From the NCBI GenBank assembly GCA_037044975.1, contig JBAOIL010000005.1:448490-512489 (forward strand): a stretch of 64,000 nucleotides of DNA, written 5' to 3'. Positions 42,515-50,841 of the stretch are shown in pieces. The notes below the pieces were generated by a model. That model worked only from the letters and a program-made list of their open reading frames with translations. It made no database searches and was not told where the DNA came from. The stretch comes from JADLHS01 sp020848635. Lineage in GTDB: Bacteria > Verrucomicrobiota > Verrucomicrobiia > Limisphaerales > JADLHS01. Position 1 is the first letter of the stretch. Every line of letters begins with the position of its first letter. The position numbers and the translations under genes are program-made.

Positions 42515-43291
42515 TCAGGTCAGGTAAAGCACCGGGAACAGAAAGATCCAGACGAGGTCCACGAAATGCCAGAACAGGCCGGAGACTTCGACGCGGTTGG
42601 TATAGCGCTCGGGATCGGTGAACCACATCTTGCTGCCCGGGCCCCAAATATACGCGATCACCAGCACCCCGCCGAGGATGTGCAGAGCGTGGAGAATCGT
42701 GAGGCAGAAGTAGATACCGAGGAAGTTGTTGTGCGCCGGGCCGTAATTTTGCATCCGCTTGATGTCAGCCCGGGGAATTTTCAGTTCGGTGTGTTCCTTG
42801 CCCTTGGTGTGGCCGTCCATGAGTTCGGCGCGATTTTCCACGTAGTGACCGTGCAACACGATGTGGTCGGCGTCTCTTTTATTCTCAACCATGTGGCCGT
42901 CCGCGATGCGCCCGTCCTTCAACTGCACTTCGAAATGCAAGAACTTGTCGCGATACTCGTAGGACTTGATGCCGAGGAAAGTGAGGGCGAGGAGGATGGT
43001 CAAGGCGTGGAACACCTTGTAGCGTGGGAATTGGTTTAACTTGAGCGCCACCCAGGCGAGCAAAGTGGTGATCGCCGACAACGCGAGGATGACCGTGTTG
43101 ATCGTCCCAAGCGTAACATTGAGCCAGCCATGGGGCCATGTGCCAGCCGGGGCGCCGACGCGCAGAAAGATGTAGGCCGAGAACAAGCCGCCGAACAGCA
43201 TCACTTCGGACGCCAGAAACAGCCACATCCCAATCTTGGCGTTGTAGAGGCCCGTGTCGGGCCGGGGTTTTACGGTGTAGGGAATGTCCAT
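42515..43291 (-). CDS. ctaE: Cytochrome c oxidase subunit III
   Basis: 258-aa membrane subunit. Signatures include GMWLFLASEVMLFGGLFSAYIFLR near the start and GLFWHFVDLVWIFLFPVLYL at the end. Between the fourth and fifth helices is a charged hydrophilic insertion of about 65 residues (KDGRIADGHMVENKRDADHIVLHGHYVENRAELMDG and following) rich in His, Asp and Glu that ordinary subunit III proteins lack. It begins 5 bases after ctaD. Confidence 0.95.
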   Translation of the reverse strand: MDIPYTVKPRPDTGLYNAKIGMWLFLASEVMLFGGLFSAYIFLRVGAPAGTWPHGWLNVTLGTINTVILALSAITTLLAWVALKLNQFPRYKVFHALTILLALTFLGIKSYEYRDKFLHFEVQLKDGRIADGHMVENKRDADHIVLHGHYVENRAELMDGHTKGKEHTELKIPRADIKRMQNYGPAHNNFLGIYFCLTILHALHILGGVLVIAYIWGPGSKMWFTDPERYTNRVEVSGLFWHFVDLVWIFLFPVLYLT

Positions 43292-43296
43292 GCGGA

Positions 43297-45117
43297 TCAG
43301 GGCTTCGAAGTTGGCTGGTCGGGTTGATTCTGGGGCAGAAAATCTTTGTCGCAGCCGGGCACGCTGTATTCGTACGGGCCGCGGTAAACAATCGGTTCCC
43401 GTCGGAAGTTGTAAACATATGGCGGGGTTTCCGTCTGCCATTCCAACGTGGTCGCGTCCCATGGGTTATCGTTGGGGATCTTCGCGCCGTGCTTGATGCT
43501 CCAAAAAAGATTAAGGATGAAAGGAATTTGCGAAAGGCCCAGGCCAACCGCGCCCCACAGGATCACATGGTTGAGCTCCATGATCGTCGGGCTGAGCGCC
43601 CCCTCGAGGCCGACTTGGGCCTTCGAGTAGTTGATGCCGCCGTCCGACATGCGGCGCAGCATGCCGGCGAGCCCCTGCGCGAACATCGGCATGAACACGA
43701 CGTTCATAAAAATCAGCGATCCCCAGAAATGCACCCGGCCCCAGAACTCGTTCATGAACCGCCCGGTCAGCTTTGGATACCAGAAATAGATGCCGGCAAA
43801 GAGGCCGAAGATCGTGCCGGGCGCGACGACGTAGTGGAAATGGCCGATGACGTAGTAGGTGTCGTGCAGGTGCAGATCGCTCGCGCTGAAGCCCAGGGGC
43901 AGACCCGTCAAACCGCCGATGCCGAACATCGGGAGAAAGGCCAGCGCGAAGAGCATTGGTGTGTTAAACCGGATCGAGCCCCCCCACAGCGAGATCAACA
44001 GGCAGGTCAAAATGATGACCGACGGGATGGAGATGATCATCGTTGTGGTTTGGAAGAACGTGGCGATCGTCGTGCCCATGCCGGTCAGATACATGTGATG
44101 CGCCCAGACGATGAAGGAGACAAAGCCCAACGCGAGCGAAGCAAAAACCAATGACTTGTAACCCCAGATCGGCTTGCGGGTGTTGTTCGCGATGACCTCC
44201 GCGACGATGCCCAGCGCCGGCAGAATCAAAACGTAAACCTCCGGATGCGCCAAGAACCAGAACAAATGCTGCCACAGGACCGGGCTGCCGCCCCCGGCCA
44301 CCTCGGCCACCTTTCCGCCCACCGCCAGCCCGGTCGGCAGGAAGAGACTCGACCCGGTGACCTTGTCCATGAGTTGCATGACGCCCGCGGCTTCCAGCGG
44401 CGGAAACGCCAGCAGCAGCAGGAACGATGCGACGAACTGCGCCCAGGTGAAAAACGGCAACCGCAACCAGGTCATGCCAGGCGCGCGCAGTTGAATGATC
44501 GTGGTGATGATATTTGCCGAACCGAGCAACGAAGAGGTGATCAGGAAAACCATGCCCAGCAACCAGTAGGTCTGGCCGTCAGTCGGGACGATCAAGGAGA
44601 GCGGGGGATACGACGTCCAACCCGATTGGGCCGCCCCGCCGGGAATGAAGAAGCTTGAAAACATGATGATGCCGCCGACGAAATAAAACTGGTAGCTCAG
44701 CATGTTCAGGCGCGGGAAGGCCATGTCGCACGCGCCCACCTGAATCGGCACGAGATAGTTGCCAAACGCGCCCGTCAGCAGCGGAACGACGGCCAGAAAC
44801 ACCATGATCGTGCCGTGCATCGCGCCGAAGGTATTGTAGAGGTCGGCTGACATCACACCCTTGGCCGCCACGTCCCCGAACAGCGTGGCCAGCAACGGTC
44901 CGACCACCGGAACGGATTGCCCCGGATGCGCAATCTGCCAGCGCATCATCGCCATCAGACTGAAACCGAACAAGAGAAACGCGAGCGCCGTGATGGCGTA
45001 TTGAATGCCGATGATCTTGTGATCAATCGAGAAGATGTAACTGCGCCAGAATCCGGGCGCCTCGTGATGGGCGGAGTGCGCCGGATCATGAGGCATCGTC
45101 TGCGTTGTCGCGTGCAT
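43297..45117 (-). CDS. ctaD: Cytochrome c oxidase subunit I
   Basis: 606-aa catalytic subunit with 12 helices. Heme and copper ligands are in place: the first His in NTFGAMHGTIMVFL, HPEVY (CuB His plus cross-linked Tyr and the D-channel Glu of A-type-1 oxidases), WAHHMYLTGM (two CuB His) and YVIGHFHYVVAPG (hemes a3 and a). The N-terminus is His-rich (MPHDPAHSAHHE). The sequence is of the proton-pumping aa3 family. The gene starts the structural cluster, 105 bases downstream of ctaB. Confidence 0.97.
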   Translation of the reverse strand: MHATTQTMPHDPAHSAHHEAPGFWRSYIFSIDHKIIGIQYAITALAFLLFGFSLMAMMRWQIAHPGQSVPVVGPLLATLFGDVAAKGVMSADLYNTFGAMHGTIMVFLAVVPLLTGAFGNYLVPIQVGACDMAFPRLNMLSYQFYFVGGIIMFSSFFIPGGAAQSGWTSYPPLSLIVPTDGQTYWLLGMVFLITSSLLGSANIITTIIQLRAPGMTWLRLPFFTWAQFVASFLLLLAFPPLEAAGVMQLMDKVTGSSLFLPTGLAVGGKVAEVAGGGSPVLWQHLFWFLAHPEVYVLILPALGIVAEVIANNTRKPIWGYKSLVFASLALGFVSFIVWAHHMYLTGMGTTIATFFQTTTMIISIPSVIILTCLLISLWGGSIRFNTPMLFALAFLPMFGIGGLTGLPLGFSASDLHLHDTYYVIGHFHYVVAPGTIFGLFAGIYFWYPKLTGRFMNEFWGRVHFWGSLIFMNVVFMPMFAQGLAGMLRRMSDGGINYSKAQVGLEGALSPTIMELNHVILWGAVGLGLSQIPFILNLFWSIKHGAKIPNDNPWDATTLEWQTETPPYVYNFRREPIVYRGPYEYSVPGCDKDFLPQNQPDQPTSKP

Positions 45118-45222
45118 GTTGTTCGTTCGTTAAAACCGTAAAGCCCGGCATTCCGTCGCCGCCAAAAAAATGAGCGCGAAAGTAGACTTTTCTTCAACGC
45201 CGCTGTCAATCGCCGATTCTGT

Positions 45223-46128
45223 TCACCGGATCTTATCTACCACCAGCAGAATTAGGATAAGGGGCAGGTAAAGAATCGAAGCGAAGAACAGCTTCTTCGC
45301 GCTCGGCACGTCCAGCCGCTTCGCGAACCGGACCGCGTACCACAAATACGCGCCGCCCAGCAGGATGGCCCCGGCCAAATACCCCGGCCCGGCCAGATGA
45401 AACAGGAACGGGCAAAAACTTATCGGGAGCAATCCCAGGGTGTGACTCACGGCCTGCTGCGCGGTGCGGCTGCCATCCGGGTCCACATTGGGCAACATTT
45501 GAAAGCCGGCTTTTGCATATTCCTCCCGGTAAATCCACGCAATGGCGAAGAAATGTGGGATTTGCCAGAAAGCCAGCAGCGCAAACAGCGCCCAGCCGCC
45601 ACCGCTCAAATCGCCGCGCGCCGCCGCCCAACCCATCAACGGCGGCAGCGCCCCCGGCACGGCCCCCACCGCCGTATTCAACCAGGTCACGCGTTTGAGG
45701 GGCGTGTAAATGAAGAGATAGCTCACCAAAGTCACCGCGCCGATGACACTTGTGAGCGGGTTTACCAACAGCGCCAGATAGGCCAGTCCCGCCACCGAGC
45801 ACACGCCCCCAAACAACATCACGGTCGCCGGCTGCAGCCGCCCCGAGGGCAGAGGACGATCCGCCGTGCGCCGCATTTTCGCGTCGTAATCGCGTTCCAA
45901 CAACTGGTTCAACGCTGCCGCGCCGCTCGCGACCAGCGCCGTCCCGAATAACGCATGCACCATCAGCAAGTAGTCCATCGGGCCCTGGAAGCCGACGTAA
46001 AAACCCACCAAGGTCGTAAGCAGCACCAGCATCGTGAGCCGGGCCTTGATCAGATCGGCGTACACGGCCAGCCAGCCCTTGGCGGGCAGGGCGGCGGACA
46101 CAAATTCGGGCGTCGTGGCGTTGTTCAC
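45223..46128 (-). CDS. ctaB: Protoheme IX farnesyltransferase (heme O synthase)
   Basis: 301-aa polytopic prenyltransferase that converts heme B to heme O. The key motif is NQLLERDYDAKMRRTADRPLPSGR (UbiA-type aspartate-rich site); YTPLKR and FWQIPHFFAIAWIYREEYAKAGFQMLP follow. The start codon is GTG at 46128, overlapping the ctaA stop by 4 bases (GTGA). A longer open frame upstream runs antisense-like through ctaA and is not real. It supplies the heme for the oxidase genes just downstream. Confidence 0.96.
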   Translation of the reverse strand: MNNATTPEFVSAALPAKGWLAVYADLIKARLTMLVLLTTLVGFYVGFQGPMDYLLMVHALFGTALVASGAAALNQLLERDYDAKMRRTADRPLPSGRLQPATVMLFGGVCSVAGLAYLALLVNPLTSVIGAVTLVSYLFIYTPLKRVTWLNTAVGAVPGALPPLMGWAAARGDLSGGGWALFALLAFWQIPHFFAIAWIYREEYAKAGFQMLPNVDPDGSRTAQQAVSHTLGLLPISFCPFLFHLAGPGYLAGAILLGGAYLWYAVRFAKRLDVPSAKKLFFASILYLPLILILLVVDKIR

Positions 46129-47222
46129 TGGTTGACGATGGCGGAAAAGCGCGCCTGACGGCGCGCGACTTCGAATGTTGAAGCGACCTTGTCGCTCGCG
46201 TTTTCTTCCGGATGGCGGAAACAAATAATGCAACCGAACACGCCTGTCACGAGCGAAAGCGCGCCCACCAAGACGTGCGCTGTGGCCACATCCGCCGCCT
46301 TCTGCGACCAAATGGTCCAGGCTCCGAGTCCGGCCTGGAAGAGGATCAAACCAAACCAAAGGAACGTGAGGCGGCGCAACGGGAACGCCGCGTGGCGGTG
46401 CGTCCGGTTGACCCGCCAAGCCAGCGCGCCGGCACAAACCAGAATCACGACCGCCACCAAGCGATGGGCCATTTGCAGAGCTATCTGCGTCGCCGTGATT
46501 GGATTCGCCGTCGTTACCTCGAGACGCTGGGAATTGTACGCCGCGACGGCTTCCGCATCCATGGCCGGCCAGAGTTTGCCGTAAGCCAGCGGGAAATCGG
46601 GAATCGCCAACCCGGCGTGCTGATGCCGCATCGTCGCACCGAGGATTAATTGGAGGAAAATCAAGGTCGTCGTGGCAAGGAACAGCCGGCGCAACGACGC
46701 ACCAATCTCCGATCCGTCGCGTTCCCTGCCTTCGTTCGCATCTCGCTGGCCACCAAGCCGAGGCTCCAGCCACCACCGGCTCGTGAGCAGCGCCAGGGCG
46801 CAGATCAGGGCAAAGAACAGTTGTGCCAGTGCCGCGTGGAAAATCCCGATCTGATCCTTGAACAACACGACGCGCAATCCGCCCAGCACGCCTTGCAACA
46901 CCACGGCGCAGAACGCGATTACGCCCAACCACCGCAGCCAGCGCCGCGATTCCGCGAGCCACAGCCACCCTGCTAAGATCGCCGTAAGCAGGCCCACACC
47001 GGAGGCAACAAGCCGATGCGTGTGTTCATAGAAAATTCCGCCCACCCATTTCGAGGGCGGAAACAGAAACATGTTATAGCCGTAAGTATTCGGCCAGTCC
47101 GGCACAGCCATCCCAACCCCGTGGCTCGTCACCAGTCCGCCCACGCCGAGCAGCGCCAATGTCGCCAGTGCCGTGAGGACGGCGAAGCGATGCAGCCAAG
47201 GATTGAAGCGGGACTCAGGCAT
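46125..47222 (-). CDS. ctaA: Heme A synthase (COX15/CtaA)
   Basis: 365-aa eight-helix membrane enzyme that oxidises heme O to heme A. Conserved histidines lie in FYEHTHRLVASGVGLL and GIFHAALAQLFFAL in half one, and GATMRHQHAGLAIPDFPLAYG, QMAHRLVAV and ATAHVLVGALSLVTG in half two. The pairing with ctaB and the aa3 genes is standard. A strong terminator lies just upstream, so transcription should begin in the ~20-base gap or read through. Confidence 0.96.
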   Translation of the reverse strand: MPESRFNPWLHRFAVLTALATLALLGVGGLVTSHGVGMAVPDWPNTYGYNMFLFPPSKWVGGIFYEHTHRLVASGVGLLTAILAGWLWLAESRRWLRWLGVIAFCAVVLQGVLGGLRVVLFKDQIGIFHAALAQLFFALICALALLTSRWWLEPRLGGQRDANEGRERDGSEIGASLRRLFLATTTLIFLQLILGATMRHQHAGLAIPDFPLAYGKLWPAMDAEAVAAYNSQRLEVTTANPITATQIALQMAHRLVAVVILVCAGALAWRVNRTHRHAAFPLRRLTFLWFGLILFQAGLGAWTIWSQKAADVATAHVLVGALSLVTGVFGCIICFRHPEENASDKVASTFEVARRQARFSAIVNQ

Positions 47223-47244
47223 TGATCAAAGCGGATGGAGTATG

Positions 47245-47289
47245 AAAAAAACGAAAACCGCTGCGACGTTCCCAGCCGCAGCGGTTTTC
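47245..47289 (-). terminator. Rho-independent terminator between the cupredoxin gene and ctaA
   Basis: A perfect 13-bp stem GAAAACCGCTGCG/CGCAGCGGTTTTC (47253-47265 and 47277-47289) with an 11-base loop is followed, reading the minus strand, by seven T (47251-47245). It lies 16 bases after the stop of the cupredoxin-like gene and 23 bases before the ctaA start. Confidence 0.92.
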
Positions 47290-47304
47290 CGAAAATCGAA
47301 CCCC

Positions 47305-48018
47305 CTACTTTACGTCCAGCGCAAAGTCTAACTTCGCCCCATCTGCCGTCACCTCGATGTCCTGCTCGACGCCGTCTTTCGCGGCTTTGCGGTGCAACGC
47401 CACGATTTTGTATTTGCCGGGCGGTACATCTTTGATCGTGAATGTGCCATCCTTGCCGGTCACCGCGAAGTAGGGATGATCCACGACGGTGATATAGGAG
47501 AACATCCACGGATGCACATCACACTTGAAGCGGAGGAAGGTTTCGGCCGCCGGAAAGGTGAAGGTTAAATCCGCAGCGCCGGCAAACTGGGCCTTGTTTT
47601 CCTCTTTGTTTCCGCCTGCGGTGTTGACCGGGGTGGGATGAACATTGTGCATGGTTTGGTCGGAATTCTTAACCGAAATCTTCTGCCCGGTTTGCACCGC
47701 GCCCACGTAGGGAAGGTACTCGCAACCATTTTGGTCAATCAGCAGCGGCGCAGCGGAAGCACCCGTTGATTTGCCGGTAATGCCCTTGAGCATCACCACC
47801 GTATCCGCAAGTTCACCGCCTGTCCCCACCATATAAAAGCGCGTCTTCATCGGTGTAGGGTGCGCCGCGCTACAGACTGGGTCTGTGACACCGGTGATTT
47901 CCTTTTCTGCCGGCGGGGCGCCTTTGAGGGTGACTTTGCCGGTGATATTGCCCGCCGTCGCAAGCTGCAACGCAGTGGTAAAGCTGGCTATCAGCGCCAG
48001 AGTTTGATTCAGTTTCAT
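47305..48018 (-). CDS. Secreted cupredoxin-like protein with carboxypeptidase-regulatory-type fold
   Basis: 237-aa periplasmic protein. A signal peptide (about 1-22) precedes GNITGKVTLKGAPP. The central part looks like a plastocyanin-type copper site: His in TMHNVHPTP, then Cys, His and Met in RFKCDVHPWM. The C-terminal part (YFAVTGKDGTFTIKDVPPGKYKIVALH) is a carboxypeptidase regulatory-like (transthyretin-type) domain. It may carry electrons or copper toward the oxidase encoded next door (inference). The gene has its own terminator and a CA-rich leader without a Shine-Dalgarno sequence. Confidence 0.9.
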   Translation of the reverse strand: MKLNQTLALIASFTTALQLATAGNITGKVTLKGAPPAEKEITGVTDPVCSAAHPTPMKTRFYMVGTGGELADTVVMLKGITGKSTGASAAPLLIDQNGCEYLPYVGAVQTGQKISVKNSDQTMHNVHPTPVNTAGGNKEENKAQFAGAADLTFTFPAAETFLRFKCDVHPWMFSYITVVDHPYFAVTGKDGTFTIKDVPPGKYKIVALHRKAAKDGVEQDIEVTADGAKLDFALDVK

Positions 48019-48053
48019 AGTTTTTGTTGTTCTAGTTCGAAAAAATCATTCCA

Positions 48054-48082
48054 AGGTTAGCAATCCCTCGTCCGTTGAGCAA
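48054..48082 (-). promoter_or_regulatory. Possible promoter of the cupredoxin gene
   Basis: On the minus strand TTGCTC (48082-48077) and TAACCT (48059-48054) are spaced by 17 bases, 36 bases before the start codon. Match by eye; the -10 element is weak. Confidence 0.35.
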
Positions 48083-48143
48083 GCTCACGTCATAACATTC
48101 CTTCCTGCTCATTGTGGCTCTGACGCGGGCTTCTGGAATTTCT

Positions 48144-48620
48144 TCAAAAAGGTTTTGCGCCCAGTTTCACCATCACTTGGGCCATTTTGAGCGCCGTCTG
48201 GGCGGCTTCCCGACCCCGGTTGCACCGTAGGTCGAGGCAGCGCGCCTTCGCCTGCAACTCGTTCTCCAGCAGCAAGACTTCGTGAATCACTGGCACGCCG
48301 CTCGCCACCTGAATCTCCATCAGCGCCCGGCTCACCGCCTCGCCAATGTGGGCCGCGTGCGTGGTTTCGCCCCGTAAAATGACACCGAGACAGATAATAG
48401 CGGCCGGGCGGGGGTAAATGGTGGTCAACTTTGACGCCACCACCGGTATCTCATATGCCCCCGGCACCCGCACCACCTGAGCTGTCGCTCCGGCACGCTT
48501 CAATTCCACCTGGGCGGCGCGCAACATCGAGTCCACGTATCGGGCGTTGTACCGCGACGCGACGATGGCGAAGTGGCCGCCCGCTTGTCCGGCTTTTGTC
48601 CTTTTGACCGGTTTCAGCAT
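48144..48620 (-). CDS. ribH: 6,7-dimethyl-8-ribityllumazine synthase
   Basis: 158-aa penultimate enzyme of riboflavin synthesis. Substrate-site motifs: IVASRYNARY (normally RFN), VPGAYEIP, and LGVILRGETTHAAHI with the catalytic His. The loop following GVPVI reads HEVLLLENELQAKAR instead of the common FGVLTTEN-EQA-ER; the essential late Arg is kept. Such a variant loop may be lineage-specific. No other rib gene and no FMN riboswitch is seen in the window. It lies 12 bases after tig, so the two are probably co-transcribed. Confidence 0.94.
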   Translation of the reverse strand: MLKPVKRTKAGQAGGHFAIVASRYNARYVDSMLRAAQVELKRAGATAQVVRVPGAYEIPVVASKLTTIYPRPAAIICLGVILRGETTHAAHIGEAVSRALMEIQVASGVPVIHEVLLLENELQAKARCLDLRCNRGREAAQTALKMAQVMVKLGAKPF

Positions 48621-48632
48621 CGGGCGTCCGGC

Positions 48633-49943
48633 TTAGGCCGTGGCCGGCACGGTTTCGACCGCGGCATTGTTCTCCAGAAACTCCATGACTTTCTCGTGGG
48701 CGAGCTGGTCATAGATTTCGACGATACCGTTGCGTTTCTGCAAATCCTTGATGAACTTCTCCGGCGGAATTTGATACATCCCCGCCAGCGTCTGGATGCG
48801 ACGCAAGACCTCTTCCTGCGCGACTTTGATTTCTTCCTTTTCCGCGATGCGCTGCACCAGAAACGACAGTTTCACCTGTTCCTTGGCATTCATCGAGGCG
48901 GCGGAGTAAATCGCATCCTTCTCCTTTTCGATAATGTCGCGGGAAACACCGCGCTTCGCATTTTCCTGCACCAAATTATAAACGATATTGCGGGTCGTGT
49001 TCGCGACCGCGCTCTCTGGCAGTTCAAAATTCACCTTGCCGAGCAACTCGCGGACGATTTGGGCCCGGGCATCCTTGCTCTGCTTGAATTTCAATTCATT
49101 CTCCAGGTCGCGCCGCACCCCTTCGCGCAGTTTCTCCAGGTTTTCCGCCTCGAAACTCTTGGCAAACGCGTCGTCCAGCACCGGCAAAACCTTCTCCCGC
49201 ACCTCCACAACTTCAACGTCATAGACGCCCTTGCGTCCGGCCAGTTCCTTGCTCACGAAGTCGGGCGGGAAATCCACGTTCACTGTGCGTTTCTCGCCGA
49301 CCTTGGCCCCGAGCAATTGATCCGCGAAGCCGGGGATGAACGAATCCGCCTTCATCTCCACCCAGAATCCCTGCTGCTGCGTGAGGCCCTTGGCCGTGGG
49401 CGCGATTTCAGTGAGCGGCTGACCCTCGCTGGTGCCAGTGTAATTCACCACGGCGATGTCACCGCTGGCCAGAACTCGTTCGACGGGCTTGAAATCCGTC
49501 TGCCGTTCGCGGAGCAAATCCAAGGCACGGACCACATCCGCCTCGGACACTTCCTTGGCCTCGCGTTTGAGCGGCAGCCCCTTGTATTCCGGCATTTGAA
49601 ACTCGGGCGGGGTTTCGAGGGTGGCGGCGAATTGCAGTGCCTGCCCGCGACCAAATTGAATTTCCTCGATGTCCGGGTAGCCCAACACATCGAGCTTTTG
49701 TTCCTCGATCGCCTGACGGTACGAATCGCCGATCAACTTGCGTTTGACCTCGTCCTTGATTTCGGAGTCGTATTTTCGAACCACCATGGGGATCGGCGCC
49801 TTGCCGGGCCGGAACCCGGGCAGATTGGCCTGCTTCTGGAAGTCCTTTTCCGTGGCCGCAAAGGCCGCATCCACGGCGGCGGCATCCAACTCCACCCGCA
49901 CAAGCTTCTTGCACGGGGCCAAATTTTCGACTGTGACGTTCAT
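48633..49943 (-). CDS. tig: Trigger factor
   Basis: 436-aa ribosome-associated chaperone and prolyl isomerase. The N-terminal ribosome-binding domain contains the family signature GFRPGKAPIPMV (normally GFRxGKxP). The FKBP-type PPIase domain is at about 160-250 (GDIAVVNYTGTSEGQPL), and the C-terminal helical chaperone arms follow to residue 430. The length is typical. A hairpin GGAAAACC/GGTTTTCC lies in its leader. ribH follows closely. Confidence 0.96.
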   Translation of the reverse strand: MNVTVENLAPCKKLVRVELDAAAVDAAFAATEKDFQKQANLPGFRPGKAPIPMVVRKYDSEIKDEVKRKLIGDSYRQAIEEQKLDVLGYPDIEEIQFGRGQALQFAATLETPPEFQMPEYKGLPLKREAKEVSEADVVRALDLLRERQTDFKPVERVLASGDIAVVNYTGTSEGQPLTEIAPTAKGLTQQQGFWVEMKADSFIPGFADQLLGAKVGEKRTVNVDFPPDFVSKELAGRKGVYDVEVVEVREKVLPVLDDAFAKSFEAENLEKLREGVRRDLENELKFKQSKDARAQIVRELLGKVNFELPESAVANTTRNIVYNLVQENAKRGVSRDIIEKEKDAIYSAASMNAKEQVKLSFLVQRIAEKEEIKVAQEEVLRRIQTLAGMYQIPPEKFIKDLQKRNGIVEIYDQLAHEKVMEFLENNAAVETVPATA

Positions 49944-49968
49944 AAAAGTGCTTTCGACCGATGAAAAT

Positions 49969-49990
49969 GGAAAACCGTGACGGGTTTTCC
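49969..49990 (-). promoter_or_regulatory. Hairpin in the tig leader
   Basis: An 8-bp stem GGAAAACC/GGTTTTCC with a 6-base loop (49969-49976, 49983-49990) lies 26 bases upstream of the tig start codon. It could be the end of an upstream transcript or a leader element. Confidence 0.35.
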
Positions 49991-50172
49991 CGGTTCCACG
50001 GGCCGGGGAGAGTAGGTAAGCCGCACCCTCCCGTCAAGAACGGCTTCGGCTCAAAAACGGTTGCCGCTGCACCGCATCCTGTGCCGATAATAAGCGCGCC
50101 GCGCGCCGACGACCGTTCCCGCATCCAGTGGCACAACGATGCCGGAAACGCCTCCCTCAATCAGAAACCGGC

Positions 50173-50191
50173 CCGCCGGCTTCACCGGCGG
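50173..50191 (-). terminator. Possible terminator hairpin spanning the DUF192 stop
   Basis: A 7-bp stem CCGCCGG/CCGGCGG with a 5-base loop overlaps the stop codon; no T run follows, so the call is weak. Confidence 0.3.
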
Positions 50192-50730
50192 ATGAAGGTT
50201 TCGCGCAACGAACCGCGCTCGGTGCGCACCGCCATGCCTGCGCGAACATTATGCCGCGCGAACCAGCCTTGCGGCACCTCCAAGACAAACTGCAGATTGC
50301 TCGATTGCGATTGCACCCCGCGCTCGTCGCCCGGTTGCAGATCAATGATTTCCGCGATGGTGCCCTCCGGGGTAATGTAGGCGGCGGACAACGGCACCAC
50401 ACAATTGCGCATGTAGAAATTCTTTGGCCCGATGTTCGCGTCCGAAAACACAAAGAGCATCGCGGTATTCTCCGGCATGTTGGTCCGATACATCATGCCG
50501 GTGGCAATTTCCACCGGGGCGAGGGCGATCTCGGCAATCATTTCCTCGCGGCCCAGCCACACCTTCATGGTCGGCAATTTCGGCTGCGCATGCAGCAGAT
50601 GACCGCGAACGGGGTCAACCTCCGAACGCGCTGCGGCCCCCGGCGCCGATGCAGCGGGTTTGCCACAACTGACCAACAGCGCGCCGGCCAACAGCAGAAC
50701 TGTCAATTTCCAAAACATTTTCATCGCCAT
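50182..50730 (-). CDS. DUF192 lipoprotein
   Basis: 182-aa exported lipoprotein: MAMKMFWKLTVLLLAGALLVSCGK with lipobox LVSC, then a DUF192 domain (about 60-180): GREEMIAEIALAPVEIATGMMYRTNMPENTAMLFVF, FYMRNCVVPLSAAYITPEGTIAEI and VLEVPQGWFARHNVRAGM. The family is a small beta-barrel of unknown function, often near envelope genes. Starts at 50757 and 50724 are possible; 50730 was chosen for its AGGCAAG upstream. A hairpin (CCGCCGG/CCGGCGG, 50173-50191) spans its stop codon and may end the transcript. Confidence 0.9.
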   Translation of the reverse strand: MAMKMFWKLTVLLLAGALLVSCGKPAASAPGAAARSEVDPVRGHLLHAQPKLPTMKVWLGREEMIAEIALAPVEIATGMMYRTNMPENTAMLFVFSDANIGPKNFYMRNCVVPLSAAYITPEGTIAEIIDLQPGDERGVQSQSSNLQFVLEVPQGWFARHNVRAGMAVRTERGSLRETFIRR

Positions 50731-50841
50731 GAATCTTGCCTGGTCGAAGCCTCGCAAACCAACTTTATTAGCCTCGCCCCGACGAACTGCGACCGCTCCA
50801 CGCCAGCGGGGTGGCTGCGGACCTGGGGCCGGTAGCGCCCC

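Noticed and set aside
45223..46968. 581-residue version of the heme O synthase
   Set aside because: The first ~280 residues are an out-of-frame reading of ctaA; the GTG at 46128 gives the normal protein and a 4-bp overlap.
48621..48632. FMN riboswitch before ribH
   Set aside because: Only 12 bases separate tig and ribH; there is no room for the element and no conserved core nearby.
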